Positions 17,007-24,595 of a stretch of DNA of 64,000 nt are shown piece after piece. The notes below the pieces were generated by a model that had not been told where the DNA came from, did not search any database, and saw nothing but the letters and a program-made list of their open reading frames with translations. Every line of letters starts with the position of its first letter. Within the stretch, counting starts at the first letter, position 1. This DNA is from Micromonospora phaseoli (lineage in GTDB: Bacteria; Actinomycetota; Actinomycetes; Mycobacteriales; Micromonosporaceae). The stretch spans positions 496,001 through 560,000 of the forward strand of contig NZ_FNYV01000002.1 in assembly GCF_900109115.1 (NCBI RefSeq), read 5' to 3'. A program made the position numbers and the translations under genes.

Positions 17007-18652
17007 CGGGTCGGACGGCCGAGGCCGCCACCCGGCCGGCGGACCAGCCGGTGGAGCAGGCGGCGGACCTGGCCGCCGCGCACACGCTGCTCTCCTGCTA
17101 CCTACGGGAGATCGCCGCACCCGCCGGGGAGGCCGCGACCGCCGGCGGTGTCGTCCAGATCCGGCTGCGGCACCTCGGACTGACGCTCTCCTGCCGGCTG
17201 GCGCGCGTCTCCCCCATCCTGGCGCACCGCTACGACGGCCCGATCCGGTGCCGCCCCACGGCCGACACCACCGCGCGAGGTCCCGCCGCCGGCCCGGCAA
17301 CCGCACCGGCCGACACCCCGGTCGACGGCGCACAGCTCGCTCGGCTGCTCGCCGCCGAGCTGACCGGCCGCACCGGTCTGACCAACGACGAGTTCGTCGA
17401 GCAGGTGCTCGGCAGCCGCGACGCGCTCGCCATGCTGCTGCGCCAGCGGCCGTCGGACGACCCCGCACCGACCGGCGACCGGGCGGTGGACACCTACGTC
17501 GACTCCGAGCAGTCCCTGGTGTACGGCCATCCGCACCATCCCAGCCCGAAGTGGCGCAGCGGTGATCCGGGGAGCTGGCGTCGCTACGCCCCGGAGCTGC
17601 GCAGCACCTTCCGGTTGAGCTGGCTCGCCGTCCCGGCTGAGCTGGTGGCGGGCGACGGGCCGTTCGACGAGTTGATCGCGCCGCTGGACCCGCCGGCCGC
17701 ACCCGCCGGGCACCGCCTGCTGCCGGTGCACCCGTGGCAGCTGTCCCTGGTGCCGCCGGCGGACCCACGGCTGCGCCGGCTCGGACCGGCCGGCGTGCCG
17801 GTACGCCCCACGGCGAGCGTCCGGACCCTCTACGCGCCGGCCGCCGACCTGTTCCTCAAGACCAGCCTGCACGTACGCATCACCAACTGCCTGCGCAAGA
17901 ACGCCCGCTACGAGTTGACCGGTGCGGTGGCACTGACCCGGTTCCTGGCCACCGTGCCGCTGCCGGCGCAGATCGGTCTGCTCGCCGAACCCGGCTACCG
18001 CAGCGTCGACCTGCCCGGCCCGGACGAGGCGTACGGCACGATCCTGCGGACCGGCGTACGCGAGCACCTGCGCCCGGGCGAGACGGTGGTGCTGGCCGCC
18101 GCGCTGGCCGCCGCGCCGCTGACCGTGCCGGATCCGTTCGACTGGTGGCGGGCCTACGTCGACCTGCTGGTCCCGACGGTCCTGCGACTGTGGCTGCGCC
18201 ACGGCGTCGTCCACGAGGCGCACCTGCAGAACGTCCTGGTGGTACTCGATCCGGGCGGCCGTCCGGTGCGGCTGCTGCTACGTGACCTGGAGGGCCTCAA
18301 GCTCGACACCGGCCGGCTGTCGGGCTGGCCCGACCGGGTGCCCCGGCAGGCCGCCTACACCACCGCCCAGGCTGCCCGGCGGGTCACCTACTGCCTGTTC
18401 GTCAACCATCTCGCCGGTCTCGCCGGTGCACTCGCCGACGGTCACCCCGGCACCGAGGCGCGGCTGTGGCTCGACGTACGCCAAGCCGTCGAGGCGACGT
18501 ACGGGCAGCTGGGCGAGCCGGCCGAACTGACGCCGCTGCTCGACGGCACGCCGCTGGCCACAAAGGCCAACCTGCTGGTCCGCTGGCATCGGGCACCCGA
18601 CCAGCGGGCACCGTACGTCGCGGTACCCAACCCGCTGGGCGGGGGCCGGTGA
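17003..18652 (+). CDS. IucA/IucC-family NIS siderophore synthetase (second)
   Basis: A 549-residue paralogue with canonical motifs: GHPHHPSPKWRSG near residue 175, LLPVHPWQLS near 240, PTASVRTLY near 268, KTSLHVRITNCLRKN near 287, HEAHLQN near 408 and LRDLEG near 428. It should carry out the second condensation on the citrate-derived intermediate. The GTG at 17003 overlaps the previous stop by GTGA, and its own stop overlaps the decarboxylase start the same way, so the stoichiometry of the three enzymes is coupled. Confidence 0.93.
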   Translation: MTGRTAEAATRPADQPVEQAADLAAAHTLLSCYLREIAAPAGEAATAGGVVQIRLRHLGLTLSCRLARVSPILAHRYDGPIRCRPTADTTARGPAAGPATAPADTPVDGAQLARLLAAELTGRTGLTNDEFVEQVLGSRDALAMLLRQRPSDDPAPTGDRAVDTYVDSEQSLVYGHPHHPSPKWRSGDPGSWRRYAPELRSTFRLSWLAVPAELVAGDGPFDELIAPLDPPAAPAGHRLLPVHPWQLSLVPPADPRLRRLGPAGVPVRPTASVRTLYAPAADLFLKTSLHVRITNCLRKNARYELTGAVALTRFLATVPLPAQIGLLAEPGYRSVDLPGPDEAYGTILRTGVREHLRPGETVVLAAALAAAPLTVPDPFDWWRAYVDLLVPTVLRLWLRHGVVHEAHLQNVLVVLDPGGRPVRLLLRDLEGLKLDTGRLSGWPDRVPRQAAYTTAQAARRVTYCLFVNHLAGLAGALADGHPGTEARLWLDVRQAVEATYGQLGEPAELTPLLDGTPLATKANLLVRWHRAPDQRAPYVAVPNPLGGGR

Positions 18653-19776
18653 CCCGACCGACGTACGTCTACGACCTCGCCGCGCTGGCCGCCCACGCCG
18701 CCGCCGTGCGGGCGGCGCTGCCCGAGCGGGTGGAGCTGCTCTACGCCGTCAAGGCCAACCCGGACCCGGGGATCCTGCGTACCCTCGCGGAGGCGGTGCA
18801 CGGCTTCGAGGCCGCCAGCCGTGGCGAGCTGGACCATCTGGCCACGGTGCTGCCCGGCCGGCGGCCGGCGGCCTTCGCCGGTCCGGGCAAGACCGACGCG
18901 GACCTCGGCGCGGCGCTGAGAGCCCAGGTGGGCCGGGTACACGTCGAGTCCACCACGGAGCTGGGCCGCCTGGCGGCGCAGGCCCGCGCCGCCGGGCGTA
19001 CCGTCGATGTGCTGTTGCGGGTCAACCTGCCCGTCGCCACTCCGGGCGCGAGCCTGGTGATGGGCGGCCGGGCGAGCCCGTTCGGGATGGACCCGCGGGA
19101 GGCGATCCGGCTCGCCGACGACCCGCCGGCCGGGATCCGGATCCGGGGTGTGCACGCCCACCTGGCCAGTGGGCTCGACGCCGTGGTCGCCGCCTCGGTG
19201 GCGCGCGGTGTGGCGCAGTGGGCGGTGCGGCACCTGCGGGCCGAGGAGGTGAACGTCGGCGGCGGCATGTCCGTCAACTACGCCGACCCGGATCGCCGCT
19301 TCGACTGGCACCGTTACGGCCGGCTACTCGGCGAGGTGCTGGCCGAACACCCGACGATCCGCCTGCGGATCGAACCCGGGCGCGCGCTGGCCGTGTACTG
19401 CGGCTCCTACCTCACCGAGGTCGTCGACGTGAAGCGGTCCCACGGCCAGTGGTTCGTGATCGTCGCCGGCGGCACCCACCACCTGCGTACCCCGGCGGCC
19501 AAGGGGCACTCGCAGCCGTTCGTGGTGGTGCCCCGGGGCGGCGACGGGCCGCGTACCGACGGCGGCCCGGTCACCGTCGTCGGTCAGCTCTGCACGCCCA
19601 AGGACGTCCTCGCGCACACTGCCGACGGCCCCGCGATCGCGGTCGGTGACGTGCTCGTGTTCGCGATGGCCGGCGCGTACGCGTGGAACATCAGCCACCG
19701 CGACTTCCTCCTGCACGATCCGCCCGACTTCAGGACCGGAGATCCACTCCTCCACGCCCGGCGCTGGGGCCGCTGA
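18649..19776 (+). CDS. PLP-dependent decarboxylase, DapDC/ornithine decarboxylase fold (PvsE-like)
   Basis: A 375-residue fold-type III decarboxylase. The PLP lysine is in LLYAVKANPDPG near residue 28; the phosphate-binding VNVGGGMSVNY is near 203, EPGRALAVYCG near 242, and the cross-dimer Cys/Asp motif is GQLCTPKDVLA near 310. In vibrioferrin and staphyloferrin B pathways this enzyme type removes the carboxylate of an amino acid already joined to citrate. Position as the last biosynthetic gene, overlapping the second synthetase, fits that role. Actual substrate unknown. Confidence 0.87.
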   Translation: MTRPTYVYDLAALAAHAAAVRAALPERVELLYAVKANPDPGILRTLAEAVHGFEAASRGELDHLATVLPGRRPAAFAGPGKTDADLGAALRAQVGRVHVESTTELGRLAAQARAAGRTVDVLLRVNLPVATPGASLVMGGRASPFGMDPREAIRLADDPPAGIRIRGVHAHLASGLDAVVAASVARGVAQWAVRHLRAEEVNVGGGMSVNYADPDRRFDWHRYGRLLGEVLAEHPTIRLRIEPGRALAVYCGSYLTEVVDVKRSHGQWFVIVAGGTHHLRTPAAKGHSQPFVVVPRGGDGPRTDGGPVTVVGQLCTPKDVLAHTADGPAIAVGDVLVFAMAGAYAWNISHRDFLLHDPPDFRTGDPLLHARRWGR

Positions 19777-19869
19777 CCTCGCGATGACGGCGGTCGCCCC
19801 ACGGCGACCACGCCGACCCGGTGGTGAACAACGACTCACCCGCTTTCCGCTGCCCTGATCTTGTTGGTA

Positions 19870-19894
19870 GCTTTTGCCACAACTTTGCAAAAGC
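19870..19894. promoter_or_regulatory. Inverted repeat upstream of siderophore importer
   Basis: GCTTTTGC at 19870-19877 and GCAAAAGC at 19887-19894 form a perfect 8-bp dyad with a 9-nt spacer, 25 bp before the FecCD gene. The AT-rich character in a GC-rich context and the position suggest an operator. It does not match the iron box at 12758. Confidence 0.45.
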
Positions 19895-19918
19895 CAAGTG
19901 AGTGCAGATGGAGGTGCG

Positions 19919-20998
19919 GTGACCGCCACCGCCCGGCCCGAGAGCCGGCCGGATCTGCTCGGCGTCGCGGCGCAGCGCCGCCGGACCGGCCTCTGGCTGC
20001 TCGCGCTGACGATCGGGCTGGTCCTCACCGGCGTGGCCGCCGTCGGCTCCGGGGCGGTCGGCATCCCGCCGACCACGGTGGCCCGGATCATCGGGCACCA
20101 CCTCGTCGGCCTGCCCGCCGAGGTGACCTGGACACCGCCGCAGGAGGCCATCGTCTGGCAGGTCCGGCTACCCCGGGTGCTGCTCGGCATGCTGGTCGGC
20201 GCCGGGCTGGCCGCGTGCGGGGTGGCGTTGCAGGCCATGGTGCGCAACGTGCTCGCCGACCCGTACCTGCTGGGCATCAACTCCGGGGCCTCCAGCGGTG
20301 CCGCCGCGGCGATCCTGTTCGGGGTCGGCGCGGGGTTCGGGCAGTACGCCCTGTCCACCAGCGCCTTCCTCGGCGCGCTCGGCGCGTCACTGCTGGTCTT
20401 CCTGATCGCCCGCAGCGGCGGACGGGTGACCTCGATCCGGCTGCTCCTGTCGGGGGTCGCCGTCGGCTACGCGCTGTACGCCACCACCAGCTTCCTGATC
20501 TTCGCCTCCGGCTCCGCCGAGGGTGCCCGGTCGGTGATGTTCTGGCTCCTCGGGTCCCTCGGGTTGGCCCGGTGGAACGCCCTGCTGCTGGTGGCCGCGG
20601 TCGTGCTGGGCGCCACGATCGGCTACCTGACCGTCGTCGGCCGACGGCTCGACGTGCTGGCCATCGGCGACGAGACCGCGCAGACGCTCGGAGTGTCACC
20701 CGACCGGTTCCGACTCCGGCTGCTCGTGCTGGTGTCCCTCAGCGTCGGTGTGCTGGTCTCCGCCGCCGGCAGCATCGGGTTCGTCGGCCTCGTCGTCCCG
20801 CACCTCGCCCGGCGCATCGTCGGGGCCCCGCACGTGCGCGTGGTGCCGGTCGCGGCCCTACTCGGGGCCATCCTCCTGGTCTGGGCCGACGTGCTCGCCC
20901 GGGTCCTGCTGGCCCCGCAGGAGATCCCGATCGGCATCATCACCGCCCTGCTCGGCGCCCCGTTCCTGCTGGTCCTGATCCGTCGGCTGCACGCCTGA
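19919..20998 (+). CDS. FecCD-family ABC transporter permease
   Basis: A 359-residue membrane permease of the BtuC/FhuB/FecCD type with about ten transmembrane segments. Conserved features include LRLPRVLLGMLVGAGLA-like sequence (VRLPRVLLGMLVGAGL near residue 80), LLGINSGASSGA near 118 and the cytoplasmic GDETAQTLGVSP helix near 250 that contacts the ATPase. Only one permease gene is present, so it should act as a homodimer. Start GTG 19919 has GGAGG at 19910-19914. With the next two genes it forms a ferric-siderophore importer. Confidence 0.92.
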   Translation: MTATARPESRPDLLGVAAQRRRTGLWLLALTIGLVLTGVAAVGSGAVGIPPTTVARIIGHHLVGLPAEVTWTPPQEAIVWQVRLPRVLLGMLVGAGLAACGVALQAMVRNVLADPYLLGINSGASSGAAAAILFGVGAGFGQYALSTSAFLGALGASLLVFLIARSGGRVTSIRLLLSGVAVGYALYATTSFLIFASGSAEGARSVMFWLLGSLGLARWNALLLVAAVVLGATIGYLTVVGRRLDVLAIGDETAQTLGVSPDRFRLRLLVLVSLSVGVLVSAAGSIGFVGLVVPHLARRIVGAPHVRVVPVAALLGAILLVWADVLARVLLAPQEIPIGIITALLGAPFLLVLIRRLHA

Positions 20999-21033
20999 TG
21001 CTCATGAGCCCGCCCGAGAAGTCGAGGAGAACG

Positions 21034-22020
21034 ATGAAGGCGACACGCCTCGCGGTCACCGCCGCCGCGTCCACCCTCACGCTGCTGATCGCCGCCTGCG
21101 GCGGTACCGCCGAGAGGCCGACGGCGGCCGGCCCGGGCTACCCGGTCACCGTCACCAACTGCGGCGAGGACGTGACCTTCGACGCCGCACCGGAGCGGAT
21201 CGTCCTGCTCAAGAGCGCGGCCGTGCCGTACCTGCAGGCGCTCGGCGTGATGGACCGGGTCACCGCCCGCGCCGGGCAGTACCCCAAGGAGTACTACGAC
21301 GCGGAGACCCTCGCCGAACTGGACCGGATCCCGCTGCTGACCGACAGGACCGACACCAGCGGTCACCTGCAGATCTCCAAGGAAGTGGTGATCAGCCAGG
21401 AGCCCGACCTGGTGCTCGGCGAGGTCGACAACCTCTCCCGCGACACCCTCTCGGCCGTGGACATACCGCTGCTCGAAGAGCCCGCCATGTGCCCGGACAA
21501 CACGGCCACGCCCAGCTTCGAGGACATCTACGCCCAACTGGAGACGTACGGCAGGGTGTTCGGCCGGCAAGCCGAGGCGACGAGCGCGGTCGACGCGCTC
21601 AGAACACGGATGACGAAGATCCAGTCGGAGGTGGGACCGTCGTCCGGACGTACCGCAGCGGTGCTCTACCCGACGATCGGCGGCGGCACCACGTACGCGT
21701 ACGGCACCGCCAGCATGGCCCACCCCCAGCTGGAGGCGGCCGGCTTCCGCAACGTCTTCGGCGACACCCCGGAACGGGTCTTCGAGGTCACCGTCGAGGA
21801 GCTGCTCGGCCGTAACCCCGACGTGCTGATCCTGCTCTACGGCGACGGCGATCCCACCGCGGTCGAGCAGGGCCTGACCGGTCTTCCCGGTGCCGAGAAG
21901 CTCAACGCCGTACGCAGCGGAAACGTGATGACCCAGCTGTTCAACTTCACCGAGCCGCCGACCGCGTTGTCGATCGACGGCCTGGAGCGGATCGTGCAAC
22001 GGTTCAGGGCCGCCGCATGA
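21034..22020 (+). CDS. Siderophore-binding lipoprotein (FecB/FepB-type)
   Basis: A 328-residue class III binding protein that captures the ferric siderophore outside the membrane. The signal peptide (MKATRLAVTAAASTLTLLIAACGG) ends in a lipobox with the lipid Cys at residue 22. The fold signature AAPERIVLLKSAAVPYLQAL is near 52. ATG 21034 is chosen for GAGGAG at 21024-21029; ATG 20998, overlapping the permease stop, would put a charged stretch before the signal peptide. Its stop overlaps the ATPase start (ATGA). Confidence 0.9.
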   Translation: MKATRLAVTAAASTLTLLIAACGGTAERPTAAGPGYPVTVTNCGEDVTFDAAPERIVLLKSAAVPYLQALGVMDRVTARAGQYPKEYYDAETLAELDRIPLLTDRTDTSGHLQISKEVVISQEPDLVLGEVDNLSRDTLSAVDIPLLEEPAMCPDNTATPSFEDIYAQLETYGRVFGRQAEATSAVDALRTRMTKIQSEVGPSSGRTAAVLYPTIGGGTTYAYGTASMAHPQLEAAGFRNVFGDTPERVFEVTVEELLGRNPDVLILLYGDGDPTAVEQGLTGLPGAEKLNAVRSGNVMTQLFNFTEPPTALSIDGLERIVQRFRAAA

Positions 22021-22883
22021 TCCAAGCGACGAGGGTCTCCTGGCGCTACGGGTCCAACCTGGTGATCGACGGGGTCAGCGTGACCGCGCGGCCCGGCCGC
22101 GTACTCGGTCTGATCGGCCCGAACGGCAGCGGCAAGACCACGCTGCTGCGACTGCTCTACGGCGCACTGCGCAGCGGCACCGGGCAGGTCGCCGTCGACG
22201 GCGACGACCTCTCCGCCCTGCCGGCGCGGGAGGCCGCCCGCCGGCTGGCCGTGGTCGTGCAGGAGACCGGCGGCGAGACCGCCCTCACCGTGGCCGAACT
22301 GGTGCTGCTGGGCCGCGGCCCGCACCTGTCCACCTTCCAGCGCACCGGGCAGGCCGACCACGAGATCGCCGCGCATTGCCTGGCCCGGGTCGATGCCACC
22401 CAGCTGGCCTCGCGGGCGTTCGCCAGCCTCTCCGGCGGTGAACGCCAGCGGGTGCTCATCGCCCGGGCGCTGGCCCAGCAGGCCACCCACCTGCTGCTCG
22501 ACGAACCCACCAACCATCTCGACATCCGCTACCAGCACGAGATCCTCCGGCTGGTACGCGACCTCGACACCTGCTCCGTCGTGGTGCTGCACGACCTGAA
22601 CCTGGCCGCCCGCTACTGCGACGACCTGGTGCTGCTCGGTCAGGGCGGGGTCGCCGCCGCCGGCACCACCCACGAGGTCCTCGACCCCTACGTCCTCGAA
22701 CCCGTCTACGGCATCGGCATCCAGCGCATCGAACTCGACGGCGCCATCCACCTGCTGTTCCAACCGAACGACCGGCGCACCGCCGAGAGGAGTGCCGGCA
22801 TGAGCGAGCGTCAGCGAGCGAATCATCAACTCAGCGCGGTGGTGCCTCAGGACGGCACGCAGCGAAGCGGAGTGCCGGCATGA
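22017..22883 (+). CDS. ABC transporter ATPase for siderophore import (FecE/FhuC-like)
   Basis: A 288-residue ATPase. Walker A is GPNGSGKTT near residue 39, the signature is LSGGERQRVLIARAL near 138, and Walker B is LLLDEPTNHLD near 160. The domain is complete by about residue 255. The last 27 codons (MSERQRANHQLSAVVPQDG and eight more residues) are not ATPase sequence: they come from the first copy of the 80-bp tandem repeat, and the TGA lies on the second copy's ATG. This tail is therefore an accretion produced by the repeat. Confidence 0.9.
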   Translation: MIQATRVSWRYGSNLVIDGVSVTARPGRVLGLIGPNGSGKTTLLRLLYGALRSGTGQVAVDGDDLSALPAREAARRLAVVVQETGGETALTVAELVLLGRGPHLSTFQRTGQADHEIAAHCLARVDATQLASRAFASLSGGERQRVLIARALAQQATHLLLDEPTNHLDIRYQHEILRLVRDLDTCSVVVLHDLNLAARYCDDLVLLGQGGVAAAGTTHEVLDPYVLEPVYGIGIQRIELDGAIHLLFQPNDRRTAERSAGMSERQRANHQLSAVVPQDGTQRSGVPA

Positions 22884-22999
22884 GCAAGCGTCAGCGAGCG
22901 AATCATCAACTCAGCGCGGTGGTGCCTCAGGACGGCACGCAGCGAAGCGGAGTGCCGGCATGAGCAAGCGTCAGCGAGCGAATCATCAACTCAGCGCGC
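22791..22999 (+). repeat. 80-bp tandem repeat, about 2.6 copies, each carrying an ATG
   Basis: Units begin at 22791, 22871 and 22951; the first two are full length and nearly identical (one G/A change in the fourth codon of copies 2 and 3), the third diverges after 22998. Each unit begins AGTGCCGGC then ATGAGC. Because 80 is not a multiple of three, the frame shifts at each copy, so each frame closes with a TGA overlapping the next ATG. Confidence 0.9.
22880..22963 (+). CDS. 27-codon mini-ORF created by tandem repeat
   Basis: Second repeat copy read from its own ATG: MSKRQRANHQLSAVVPQDG plus eight residues, ending GVPA. Its ATG overlaps the ATPase stop and its TGA overlaps the methyltransferase ATG, so ribosomes could pass from the ATPase through this peptide into the methyltransferase. 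Probably no function of its own; it is listed because it may govern coupling. Confidence 0.35.
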   Translation: MSKRQRANHQLSAVVPQDGTQRSGVPA

Positions 23000-23685
23000 A
23001 GGACCGCATCAACGCGTACTGGACCGGCCGCGCGCCCAGCTATGACGAGTACCAGCAGCGTCCCGACCGCCTCGCCGACGACCGGCGGGCCTGGTCGGAG
23101 GTCTGGGCCCAGGCCCTGCCGCCCGCGCCGCTGGACGTGCTCGACGTCGGCACCGGCACCGGGCAGGCCGCCCTGGTGCTGGCCGGACTCGGTCATCGCG
23201 TCACCGGCATCGACCTGGCCGAGGGCATGCTGGCGCAGGCCCACCGGCACGCCGCCGCGATGGCGGGCGGCCCGAGGTTCCGGCGCGGCGACGCCGTGCA
23301 CCCGGACTTTCCGGCCGCCAGCTTCGACGCCGTCGTCAGCCGCTACCTGATGTGGACGCTGCGCGAACCGGCCACGGCCGTGGCGAACTGGATCCGCCTG
23401 CTGCGTCCCGGCGGCACGGTCGCGGTGGTCGACAGCACCTGGTTCCCCCACGGCCTCGACAACACCGCGGAGAACTTCGCCGACCACTACGACAGCGAGG
23501 TCCGGGCCGCGCTGCCGCTGGCCACCGCGACCTCCATCGACCAGACCGTGGCGGTGCTGGAACAGGCGGGCCTGACCAGGGTCACGGCCACGCCGCTGAC
23601 CTCGATCTTCGAGCTGGACCGGCGGTTCGGTGTCGCCCCGAACCACGAGCATCAGATGCAGTACCTGGTCAGCGGCCGGGTCTGA
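22960..23685 (+). CDS. Class I SAM-dependent methyltransferase
   Basis: A 241-residue methyltransferase (Methyltransf_11/25 type). The SAM-binding motif LDVLDVGTGTGQAAL is near residue 64, the acidic residue follows in VTGIDLAEGM, and motif IV-like SFDAVVSRYLMW is near 125. The first 13 residues (MSKRQRANHQLSA) come from the third repeat copy. Last gene of the siderophore-import unit; similar methyltransferases accompany other siderophore transport genes, but its substrate is unknown. Its 3' end overlaps the convergent ECF gene by 17 bp. Confidence 0.85.
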   Translation: MSKRQRANHQLSAQDRINAYWTGRAPSYDEYQQRPDRLADDRRAWSEVWAQALPPAPLDVLDVGTGTGQAALVLAGLGHRVTGIDLAEGMLAQAHRHAAAMAGGPRFRRGDAVHPDFPAASFDAVVSRYLMWTLREPATAVANWIRLLRPGGTVAVVDSTWFPHGLDNTAENFADHYDSEVRAALPLATATSIDQTVAVLEQAGLTRVTATPLTSIFELDRRFGVAPNHEHQMQYLVSGRV

Positions 23686-24595
23686 ACGTCTCCCGCGCGA
23701 CGGCGGGTGTGATCGGGATCGGCGCCGGCCGGCTGAGGTCCGCCGTCGGCGGCGTCGGGCTCGGCGGCGTCGGGCTCGGCGGCGGCGTCGGGCTCGGCGG
23801 CGGCGTCGCGAAGGTGACCGGTGCGTCGAAGGCGGCCCGGCGGGCGGCCCGGCGCAGGGCGGCCAGGACGGCCGGCCCGACCAGCACGATGGCGACGGCG
23901 GTGGTGACCGCACGGCCGGTGTCCCAGCCGAAGGTGGAGGTCACGGCGGTGAACACCGCGAAGCGGTGCAGGTTCTCCAGGACCGGAGCCCCGGCCACGT
24001 AGGAGAGCTGGGTGTCCGCGCCGACGCTGAACGGCCAGAACCACAGGTTCATCAGCAGTCCGTAGGCGTAGGCGGCGACAGCGCCGTAGCCGGCCAGCAC
24101 GACGATCTCGGCTCGGCCGCGCAGCCGGGCCGGCAGCAGACCGGCACCGAGGCCCACCCAGGCGGCGGCCAGCATCTGGAACGGCAGCCAGGGGCCGACG
24201 CCGGCGGTGAGCAGGGCGGAGGCGAACAGCGAGGTCGCGCCGAGCAGGAACCCGAAGCCGGGACCGAACACCCGGCCGGCGAGCACGAGCAGGAAGAACA
24301 CGGTCTCGATGCCGGCGGTCCCGGCACCGAGCGGACGCAGCGCGGCGTTGACGGCGGCCAGCACGCCCAGCATCGCCAGCGCCTTGCTGTCGATGCCACC
24401 GGAGCCGAGTTCGGCCAGGACCACGGCCAGCAGCACCGGCAACACCACGATGAAGACCAGCGGCGCCTCGGTGGTGCGGGCCATCCCCTCCGGCTGGGCG
24501 GGCACCAGGAACGGCCAGGCGAAGGTCGCCAGCGCGGCGACCGAGGCGAGGACCAGGATGACGGCGGTACGCGGCGCCACCCGCAGCGCTGTCAC
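23669..24595 (-). CDS. ECF transporter substrate-binding (S) component, putative cobalamin specificity
   Basis: A 308-residue membrane protein with about six hydrophobic segments between residues 10 and 240, the normal S-component size, followed by an unusual 50-residue tail rich in PPPSPTP repeats. GTG 24595 overlaps the ATPase stop (GTGA). It is the last gene of a five-gene operon headed by a cobalamin riboswitch, and the trio with EcfA and EcfT resembles the ECF systems predicted for B12 uptake (CbrT-U-V). Specificity for cobalamin rests on the riboswitch and neighbours. It runs 17 bp into the end of the convergent methyltransferase gene. Confidence 0.78.
   Translation of the reverse strand: MTALRVAPRTAVILVLASVAALATFAWPFLVPAQPEGMARTTEAPLVFIVVLPVLLAVVLAELGSGGIDSKALAMLGVLAAVNAALRPLGAGTAGIETVFFLLVLAGRVFGPGFGFLLGATSLFASALLTAGVGPWLPFQMLAAAWVGLGAGLLPARLRGRAEIVVLAGYGAVAAYAYGLLMNLWFWPFSVGADTQLSYVAGAPVLENLHRFAVFTAVTSTFGWDTGRAVTTAVAIVLVGPAVLAALRRAARRAAFDAPVTFATPPPSPTPPPSPTPPSPTPPTADLSRPAPIPITPAVARETFRPGR

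Noticed and set aside
22791..22999. CRISPR array
   Set aside because: Units are contiguous 80-bp head-to-tail copies with no spacers, and they encode an open frame.
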